In this document: positions 56,346-64,000 of the stretch, piece after piece
Position numbering within the stretch: the stretch's first letter is position 1
Layout of the letters: the number at the start of each line of letters is the position of its first letter
From: Isoetes taiwanensis
Lineage: Eukaryota; Streptophyta; Lycopodiopsida; Isoetales; Isoetaceae
Assembly: GCA_021234155.1 (NCBI GenBank)
Contig: JAJEKV010000091.1
Coordinates: 1,865,501-1,929,500, forward strand
Direction of reading: 5' to 3'
DNA: 64,000 nt
Notes under the pieces: generated by a model
What the model was told of the DNA's origin: nothing
Seen by the model: only the letters and a program-made list of their open reading frames with translations
The model's database searches: none
Position numbers and translations under genes: made by a program

Positions 56346-59300
56346 CGAAGTGCAATATCCACAAGGGGATCTTTATTCGGCATTAACGCGACAATAAATG
56401 TGATAGTGACTAAACCAAATGCATATTTATATTATAGGTGGAATTTTTTACAAAATGTAGAGCGCAGCCGGCTAATTTATTTTCCTCGCTATGGGCACCG
56501 CCTATATAGTACAAACCGAGCCCTATCTACTAAGTCCTAAAGAAAAACCCTCTACTCCGGTTTGGAGCGGTGATCACCTTCGAGGATGGTGTAGGTTACC
56601 GCCTGGGATCCCGTCAAGGTGAACCACCTCCATCCCGTTGGTCTTGGCTGGGATGTTGACCATCGACACACCGGCCGGGCTCCATTCTCCGCCACGCATT
56701 GTGGCGCAGAGGTCCGGACAATTCATCTTCGAGGTAATCCACTCGGCGGTTAAGCTGGGCATAAAGTGCCTCCTCGTTCAAACCAAAGCAGGCCATCGCG
56801 GCGCCATCTGGATGCCGTTTACTCGGCCGTCTTATATAGCCAACGAGAACTCCTTGTCGGCGGGACCAATCACATATCGTAACGTGTTTTGCAATGCAAA
56901 ATTTGTTTCTAAAATGAGAATCTTTCTCCGCCGCAGATATCTATAGCCATGGTACCTTTCCTCGACACATTCCTTTTAATGATATCCCACTTCGAGTTAC
57001 CCGGCATTGAATGCCATTTCTTCTTTCGCTCGCTTGACATTAATGTGTCCTTTGCCCAATTGCCATCCCATCATTCTCTCCGCCCTCATCTCCAATCGTT
57101 CATTTCTTCTCATTTTTGTTTGGGGACTCTAGCCACATTTTTGCCTCTCAAATCGCCTCACTTGGCATCTTTTTCGACACTGCACCATCAATCTACAAAC
57201 CGCCCCATTATCATGCCCCTTCGCCCACCTTTATTAAGCCCTAAACCTTTTAGATCTCTCATACCTTGTTCTTTGTTCTCGCTCTCGCCTTCTTCAAATG
57301 GGCCTTTCCTATTCCGTTTTTCATGGTTTGCCTCTAAACTTCTACACTTCAAGCTTCTCGCCCGCGGATGCTTACCTTTTTCGGTCTCAGGTTCTTCGAC
57401 GCTCACCTTCAGAGGCCCTGCCATCCCGAGGCCCAGCGCAGCGCAACGTTTTAATGACTTCGCCCCAAATCCAAATAAGAATTTCAGCAGCAGCCACCGC
57501 ACACCGCCAATGCAAATTTGGCGATTCGCGTCACGCACGGCGCGGCAACTACCATTTTACTACCGCATCGACTTCATGGCTCCACATCCCTTGCAAAAAC
57601 CTTCGCTCCTAAATGCTTTACGTGACATGGACGCCACTGGCCACGCCATTAGCTTATCAAGCCAAACTTCGCCGATCGCCACAAATACGCTGCAAACCCT
57701 CGCCACTTGCAGCGCCTTCGCGGCTAAAACGGCCGCATTCCACAGAACAATCTTGCACATCAAATAAGCCGCTTTATAATATGGTCATCACCGCCATTCA
57801 CTCCACGATGTCGATTGGCTCCTCGCTTTATTCTACCGGCTCTTCTTCTGGCAAAGTGGTATCTTTGACTGGCTACCCTCCTCGCTCTCAAATGCAGTGT
57901 AGCCATCTCTTGTAGCCCCTCATTCGCCATTATCTTCCAGCCTATATTCTCCACTTCCCATACTCCACTCTCAGATTCCCAAATATTCACAACTTTGCAA
58001 TGTTGCATCTTCACGCCCACACTCCCTCATCCTGCCTACCACGACCAATGATGTCACTGCTTCCTCTTTCTTCCTTCCGGGAGAGGCCACGCCTTCCACC
58101 TCCCCATCATGCCTCTCAACAATCCCCATAAAGAACAGGCCCCGCGCTTCCCATCCGCCTCGTATGTACCCCAGCCAGGCGATGTTCGTCAGCCGCCTTT
58201 GCGCCTCCATGCGCCCCTTGAGGCTCTCATGATCGGTGTTCCGTGCTGCCCCTCGGAGGCTTCCCGGGATGCCGTTTCAAAGAGACTCTTCAAGCTGCCC
58301 ACTGCCCATGTTCAAACCCCCCTCGGAAGCCCAACTTCAAGAAAACACGGCTCTTTACAGGCCCGGTATAGATCCTCACCCGGTGCTGGGATCAGGACCC
58401 GGCTACTTACGGATCGTGAAGCAGCTCCCAAACTGAATTCGGGACTTATTGGAACGTAAACAAGTCCAAAGATACCCTTCGAAAGTGACAAAGGAAAAAA
58501 CACATTGCTAAGCTAGACACCTTTGTACTCCGAGCTTTGTGACAATTACAGCTCTCAAGTTCAAACCACCTTTGGCGAAGTTTTCGACTCCCCTTGAAGC
58601 TTCGGCTTTCCACGCCACCAATCGGGCGTCCCGCCCCTCGGCTTTGGGCTCGAAGCAAAGGTCATCGATGGCAGCGGAGATTGCCACAACACCTCTCCAT
58701 ACCCGGGCAATCCTCTTCACATGCCACGCCTCGAAAAGCGGGTCGTGTCACCCAGTCTTTTGTTAGAAAAAGAGCATTCGGATCCGTGGACTTTGAACAT
58801 CAGCTCCCAAAGCCGGTTCAATCACTGAGGGAGGCCCAAACCAAACAGAGGGATATCTTGACATTGCCACCAACATCCCGTGGACTTCTCTACCCTTCCA
58901 GCTATCTTTGACTATGTGGTGGCCCGAGGCACCTCTTTCTTTTTGAAATGGTATCGCGGCCAATGGCAATGTTCATCAACAAACCACTCAAAAGTATGGA
59001 CTTCCCTTCGACCGCCGGATATTTCTATAGAAGACAAGGGTTTATTTTTTGCACTCTTAGTCTTTGATCAGCTCACGGTTGAAGATCCTGAATTAGTCAT
59101 CTTCCGAGTTGTTCAGCCCAGCCTTAGTTTTTCATGACTTCTACGCTGGTGGATCTCCAGATACCGGGATGAGGCCCATCGTGTTTTTTCGGCAACTCAA
59201 ATGCTGCTTGTTATTATCACCAACCAACAAATATTTCAGTGGATCCTGCTCGGGCCCTGGAACTTTTGAACAAGAGTACATGCCTGAATTGGCTCGGCGA

Positions 59301-60295
59301 CTTACCTCGTGGCGGGTTGAAGCGTTGAAACGCAAATGAAACAAAAAAATGAAGCACTCATGATCTTGAGTTTGCTTTCGGATATATATCGCGAAGATTT
59401 TGGAGGCTACAATCAACTCCGTGGTTTCTTTCGGGAAAGCAGACCCTCCCACGGGTTGGGTCAATCCCTCCCGCCTATCAATTACTCTCTACGCAATAGG
59501 ACCATTGGTGTCGTGCTCTTTGATCAAAAATCTTGTTCAAGCATTGAGGGACATGGCTCACCTTACGCACCGCAGGCATGATTCCCTCTCCATATGCTTC
59601 GCCCGGAGCCTCCCATACGGTTTCTTTCTTCGATTAGGCGTCTTCCCTTTGGGCCGCGGGAGTCATGGATGGCCGCAGTGGAGTGCGTCCGCCTCGAGAT
59701 CTCCACGGATCTCGGTGGGATCCCGATTTGTCAGGCGGCTCCAGTGGGAGGATAATGCCACTTTGGACACTCGCGAAAAGTGGATTTACGCCGGTAATGG
59801 CGTGTGGCAAAAGCCTGGCGATGCTCTTAATGGGTCTTGACGCACCTTCTTGCGGCATACCTCACCGGATCCTTGATTACACCGTCAAGCGAGGTTTTAC
59901 GTGCTGCTCTCAAATGCATCACGGTCAGCTCTTTAAATAGGCGGCGTCCAATCTTTCTGCAATCGAATGCGGCGTCGGTGCAGCCGGTCTTCAAACTTGC
60001 CTTCTCATGGAGCCAGCTGGTTCCTTCGGCCGCCCATGCCGCCCGGGAAGACATGGTGCGCCTCACTTCCTCATTGAGGCCATCCCCGCCTCTAGGGCTC
60101 AACACCCCGACGCCTTTCAAACACGCAGACCCCGGCCGTTGCCACGAGACGGGCGCCTTTATCTTCATTCCGGATATCACTTCGAACGCTGTTTCCTCAC
60201 TGAAGCACTTCTCCTTTTTCTTCTGTACTCCAGTGTCATTTGGTGGGGGAGGAGTGTTAGTCCGCTCGTTCAGACTATTCATGCATACGACGGAC
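56346..60295 (+). other. 3.9-kb region of unknown content before right LTR
   Basis: GC-richer than its surroundings. The longest frame is 56949-57767 (+, 272 residues), Ser/Pro/Leu/Phe-rich, with no domain I know. At 58880-59339 two overlapping frames join into a plausible protein-like stretch (FFLKWYRGQWQCSS, LTVEDPELVIFRVVQPSL, FHDFYAGGSPDTGMRPIVFF) with a frame change near 59105. It could be an extra ORF, as some plant gypsy groups carry after integrase, or another unrecognised insertion. Overlapping frames at 59827-60415 on both strands have no domain. Confidence 0.35.
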
Positions 60296-60793
60296 TGTGT
60301 CAAGCTCATGATCCACGCATGTACGGGCCAGCCAACAGCCAGACCGCACGCACAAAGCCCGTCCAACAAGAGGTTTCGCCGCATAAGTGATCCGCCACCG
60401 CCTCGATCATTGTGATTCCAGTGTATTTCAAGAGGTACTCACAAGATAATGCAAATCAGGCTCCTTCCGTGAGCGCCGCACCGGGAGATTCCACCCCAGT
60501 GTCTATATTGGGCGGAAGGCCATTGTACTATATATATGAGTAGTAGCATGCATATGAGGGCTAGATGAGTTTTGAGTCTTGTCTCTTTCGGTCTTCTCTC
60601 CAATTGAGCTCATGCATGTTCATCGATGATATCAAGGAAGCATATCCATTTTCCTCTCATTGTTCTTTTCTGTTCCGTTTTTCTTCTTTGTTCTTTTTCT
60701 TACCAAATCCGTGACATAGTCCGTCCTGTTCTCTGTTAGGATCCAAGGGTCCTCACAGAGGGCTTGTCTTGAGTTCGAACCTGACCCCAAACA
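60296..60793 (+). repeat. Nested gypsy right LTR
   Basis: Ends CCCCAAACA at 60793, after which host protease coding resumes. The start is approximate, because the first 150 bases are poorly conserved against the left LTR. Confidence 0.55.
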
Positions 60794-61436
60794 CCTTCGG
60801 CTTTGATTGAAGGCTTTGAGCATCATAGTGGTCGGTTCCATCATTTTCAATCCACTTTGAAGCATTATGTGGTAAGGCATTACGGTCACCTCGCTTTATT
60901 CATCTATGTTGGCGTCTTTGATTAAATATCATTAATACTCACATCACACAAAGAAATGGCCCCGGATCCTTGGATTAGGGCTTGTGGCTCCATTCTTTTT
61001 GGTATCATTTTGAGATGATTTGTTGGACTAAAATTTCTGGTTTTGCTCTTCCCAACTCTTGCAACAAATTTGGAGGGAATAATTCATCAATTGCTCCAGA
61101 GTAAATGTAACTTTAGTGGCCCAAAACTTGGCTGATCCGCATCATCTTTCATTTTGAATTTCTCATCTACCATAGGAGGCATCACTATGGGCTGATTTTC
61201 TTCTATAGACTGAAACTTACGTGGGTAGCACATTAAATTGCACCTCTTAGGTGCTGACACCTTTCAAAGCTTGTTCCTTCAAAAGCCTTTGGAAAAGAGG
61301 TCTTAGTCTTCTCCGCTAATTGGCACTACTCTTGGTTCTTGAACCACCCTTTGTGATCTTGTAACCGCGATTTACTTCTCCAATCTCTTCTTCTTGCTGA
61401 AATAGGTCACCATCTACCTCAACAAATCACAATTTA
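60794..61436 (-). pseudogene. Gypsy protease, first part, and Gag-protease linker
   Basis: The minus-strand frame ending at the insertion reads TVMPYHIMLQSGLKMMEPTTMMLKAFNQS, the strand after the catalytic loop of the protease, like VMPYHIM in gypsy copies 1 and 2. The catalytic D-x-G should be near 60895, just before this frame. The linker up to 61436 is lysine-rich and uninterpretable. Confidence 0.68.
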
Positions 61437-62452
61437 CTACTGATTTTGCCTTCTCTTGCTTCTTAACTTCCTCGATAAGGCCTTAACTTGAGGATTATCA
61501 ATGTACTTTGCATCTTGAATCGCGAACATCATTAGGTAGAGGTAACGATTCAACACTTGCTGCCTTGGTGGATACTTGTTGCACTGCCCATTCGGTTTCC
61601 CATGAATTTTCAACAAATTACTCTCATCATGCTTGAATTTTATCATAACTTGCAATACAAATGAGCCTTACTTGGATACCATCCCCTGTTTTGGCTGCAC
61701 CATTTGTGTGGAACCCATTGAGCTTATTGAGCAATTGGAGCTTGTGGGCATCATTGAACTTGTGGTATAATAGATGCTGCCTGCATTGGTTGAATAGGGA
61801 ATAGGTGGTGCTTGTTGCATAACAGCAAATACGGATTGGCCCTCTCAAGAATCTCTTCTCCCCATTCTTGATCATTATGGCCCTTGATTTTAAGCATCTT
61901 TGAGCAGAATTTCAATAATCTACATGTAGTATCCGAATGCCCAATAGACCACAATACTCCATATTAATAAACTGCACCTCCCTTTGGCTTCTCACCAATT
62001 GTAGGCTTAGAAATCTTGGCGTAATATCCTCCTTTTTTGTATGCTCTGGGCAACAACTTTATGAATGAATATCCCAACTTATCTTCAGCCTTGAGAGCAT
62101 ACTTTTGTGCTTCTAGTAATGTTGTAGGTTGTTTGGCCTTCACCTTATGAGCAATAGCTCGTTTCAGCCCCTTCACATACCATTGAATATCCATTTCATC
62201 ACTCCTTGCAATCTTCCAATGAACCCGCGACTTTGAGAACCCACCGTACCTCTGATTATACTCTCTAATTGATTCATCTTCCTTTTGTGTAAAATTGGTC
62301 CACCTTTCCATAGTCTTATCCTTACCATGGACTTCTTGATAATTAGCAATGAAAGCTTCCTTTAATTCCTGATATGTCCGGTATCGGCTGAGTTTGTGCC
62401 CATTCCTCCACTGAATCTTGCAAAGAACTATGAAACCAAAGCAAATATTCAC
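61437..62452 (-). pseudogene. Gypsy Gag
   Basis: Minus-strand frame 62452-61964 is a retrotransposon Gag domain: YRTYQELKEAFIANYQEVHG, then DESIREYNQRYGGF, MDIQWYVKGLKRAIAHKVK and TTLLEAQKYALKAEDKL. After a frame change, WSIGHSDTTCRLLKFC (61954-61900) looks like a damaged zinc knuckle. Followed by Gln/Pro/Ala-rich linker frames. Confidence 0.8.
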
Positions 62453-63009
62453 ACCCGACCGTAACTTACATTTGGCATTGGGGTAATACCTCTCAAACTT
62501 CTAATATGCTTCCAAGGATCCCTCCAATTTAGATCATCAAACTTTGGAATCCCCATTGTCCGAAAACCACATACCATAGGTGGTAATACAACTATCTCTC
62601 ATTCTTCTTGGGTTTCTTGGAATTTGAAAAACGAAATTGAATCTCCCTTCAATTTGAAAAAAACGAAATTGGATTACCTTCTAGATCGGGTAAATGGAAT
62701 CAAAACCTCGATCACGAGAATTAGACCCCGTGATCTCCCCCCAAATGTCAAAACGAAATTGCCCAAAGATTGATTCACGGTCCCCTTCTTGTTCTATAGA
62801 GCTTGGTGGGTATATCCTTCTTACTTCTCTTGGGCATAAACCATGCTCCCTTTGTCAAATTGTACCCCACAAATCAATTACGCAAAATCCCCCTTCACCC
62901 AAGAAATTGCTCCTTCCTCAATGGTGTCGTTCTTTTACGACAATCACCAATACAAATGGCAACAACCCTTTTTCAATGGAAATTCTTGCAATCAATGGTT
63001 TGTCGAGCA
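62453..63009 (-). other. Gypsy 5' leader
   Basis: Between primer site and Gag. Contains an AAACGAAATTG motif three times or more near 62620-62760. Open frames on the plus strand (62694-63020) lie antisense to the element and have no domain. Confidence 0.5.
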
Positions 63010-63026
63010 CCTTGTGGTAAAAGCCA
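63010..63026 (-). other. Gypsy primer-binding site candidate, not tRNA-Met
   Basis: On the minus strand, three bases after the 5' LTR, TGGCTTTTACCACAAGG begins with TGG as required to pair with the CCA end of a tRNA. It does not match the tRNA-Met site (TGGTATCAGAGC). Which tRNA it would use is unknown to me. Confidence 0.4.
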
Positions 63027-63029
63027 AAT

Positions 63030-63428
63030 TGTTAGAGCCTTAACTCTAACCTTGCAAGAAGGATGAAAAACCCAACAATCCGCTCAAATCCTATCAAATC
63101 AAGGCAATGCACAACACAAAGAATCATCATCTCCATAGCCTAGATCAAGCAAAATGCTCTCCCCCAATACACCGCTCTCCCTATTCTTCGCCGCGCTCCG
63201 GATAATACGGTGATCATCATGGATGCGTGCAAATATCCCAAGACGGCGTGCATGTCAGTATTACATCCTCCATATACCGAGATAATTATCTTCTATACCA
63301 CCTCAATAGTGGTGAATGGTTGGTGGTGACAAGTGTGGTGAGTGGTGACGAGTGTGGTGATGAGTGTGGTGAGTGGTGACAAGTGTGGTGAGTGGTGACG
63401 AGTGTGGTGAGTGGTGATCACCCCAACA
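63030..63428 (-). repeat. Gypsy 5' LTR with TGGTGA minisatellite
   Basis: 399 bp. About 63310-63420 is a regular array of GTGGTGA, ACGAGTGTGGTGA and ACAAGTGTGGTGA units, cleaner than in the 3' LTR. The open frame 63769-63293 (-) runs into it by chance. Confidence 0.87.
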
Positions 63429-63433
63429 GGCTT

Positions 63434-64000
63434 GTTACTTGGTACCACAACCTGATTAACATTAACCACAAAATGCCTTTCTGGAGTATCATGCACATAA
63501 GTATCATTTTCTGACTCTTCTTCTATAATCTGATCCATGGTGTCTCCAAATTGTGAAATATTGTGTTTCTCTTCTTGTAGAGAAGCAAGTTGGTCTGCAA
63601 CTTCTTTTGAGATCTGAATGAAGAGTGACAAAGAAGGAGTGGATGGAGGACATAGATCTATTAAGGAATTAGAAGGGCAAATTGGAAATGGAGTAATATT
63701 TGGAGCAGAGTTTAAAACAATTTTAGGAGAGGCTATTTTGGGTTCAGGAATAGCTATATTGCTCAACAAATCACCATTTATATTGCCAAGTACCTCGTTG
63801 TTGAAGGTGTTCCTGGCAAAACCTTCAACCTCAATGGTTTAGAACCTCCAGGTTGCTTAAGGCAACCACTCTATGTGAGAAAATTCCAAGGTAAAAGCTC
63901 AAACACAAATTTTTAATCACTTTCCCAAATCAGAAAAACGATTATCTTAGAAAAGATGATGCCATATGCAAAGAGACTTGAATTTGGTCATGATTTCAAA
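63434..64000 (-). pseudogene. LINE ORF1, upstream part
   Basis: Minus-strand coding from about 63769 to 63434: EPKIASPKIVLNSAPN, SLFIQISKEVADQLASLQEE, MDQIIEEESEND, ERHFVVNVNQVVVPSNKP. Beyond the nested block, the frame can be joined through 45191-45177 to 28671 (SNKP, then IQRRHGAKFSQANSSF), where the lysine-rich ORF1 end and ORF2 start lie. I infer that this is the N-terminal or middle part of the same LINE ORF1. No RNA-binding motif is visible, so identity rests on continuity. Confidence 0.5.

Larger units (their letters stand above)
50060..60793 (+). mobile_element. Ty3/gypsy retrotransposon, plus strand, nested
   Basis: Left LTR about 50060-50533, right LTR about 60296-60793. They share GTGTCTATATT, TTTGAGTCTTGTCTCTTT, GAGCTCATG, GTTCATCG-TGATATCAAGGAAG, TGTTAGGATC and CCAAACACC. 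Coding on the plus strand: protease near 52857, RT 53815-54440, RNase H 54590-54990, integrase 55150-56340. No RNase H ahead of RT was seen, so it is a different lineage from the host element. About 3.9 kb between integrase and right LTR is unexplained. I found no target duplication. Confidence 0.78.
45192..63428 (-). mobile_element. Ty3/gypsy retrotransposon, 18.2 kb with nested element
   Basis: LTRs 45192-45603 (412 bp) and 63030-63428 (399 bp) begin TGTTAGAGCCTTAACTCTAA and end GATCACCCCAACA on the plus strand. On the minus strand the order is Gag (62452-61437), protease (60889-60794, continued 50059-49640), extra RNase H (about 49330-48954), RT (48500-47966), RNase H (47965-47550), integrase (47257-46240). 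A plus-strand gypsy element (50060-60793) interrupts the protease; without it the element is about 7.5 kb. The extra RNase H ahead of RT repeats the arrangement of copies 1 and 2. Genes are heavily frameshifted. Confidence 0.87.

Noticed and set aside
59827-60415. Long overlapping frames on both strands (185 and 192 residues)
   Set aside because: They mirror each other over a GC-rich stretch that includes part of an LTR; no domain in either direction.
63293-63430. His/Thr-rich C-terminal end of the minus-strand frame 63769-63293
   Set aside because: This part is LTR minisatellite read through by chance; only 63769-63434 can be LINE coding.

Overview
The window is plant nuclear DNA. The evidence is a complete, four-exon growth-regulating factor (GRF) gene with QLQ and WRC domains, a decayed plant-type P4-ATPase fragment, and about 45 kb of nested plant-style Ty3/gypsy, Ty1/copia and LINE retroelements. 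Intergenic DNA is AT-rich and repeat-dense, as in a large genome. I cannot name the species. The GRF has a long N-terminal arm and lacks a recognisable miR396 site, which fits a non-flowering land plant (fern, lycophyte or gymnosperm) better than a crop angiosperm, but this is inference.

Layout. 1-3160: P4-ATPase pseudogene (1432-2310), then small repeats and an LTR/primer-site remnant. 3270-7375: truncated Ty3/gypsy copy 1 (+). 8358-8859: an isolated LTR with primer-binding site, carrying a perfect heat-shock element upstream of a TATA box. 9232-9724: fold-back and tandem repeats with a telomere-like motif. 10760-13097: the GRF gene (-), the only apparently functional protein gene. 16960-17206: a hAT-type MITE with a perfect 8-bp target duplication. 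17730-20612: truncated gypsy copy 2 (+), same family as copy 1. 20613-28189: repeat-rich DNA without a recognised gene.

From 28190 to the right edge lies one nested structure. A LINE (-) is split between 28190-28676 and 63434-64000. Two LTR elements sit in it side by side: a Ty1/copia element (28677-45171, -, duplication TGTCG) and a Ty3/gypsy element (45192-63428, -, duplication GGCTT). The copia element holds two later insertions: about 3 kb in its 3' LTR, and a tandem LTR-gag-LTR-gag-LTR-gag-LTR array in its RNase H region. The gypsy element holds another gypsy element (+, about 50060-60793) in its protease region.

The most interesting signal is in gypsy copies 1 and 2 and in the 45192-63428 element. 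All three carry an extra RNase H domain between protease and reverse transcriptase. In copy 1 this domain keeps all four catalytic acids, while the ordinary RNase H after the reverse transcriptase has lost two of its acidic positions. Plant Tat-type elements are known to have a second RNase H, but after RT-RH, so this order looks different. None of the retroelements is intact; all carry stops and frameshifts.
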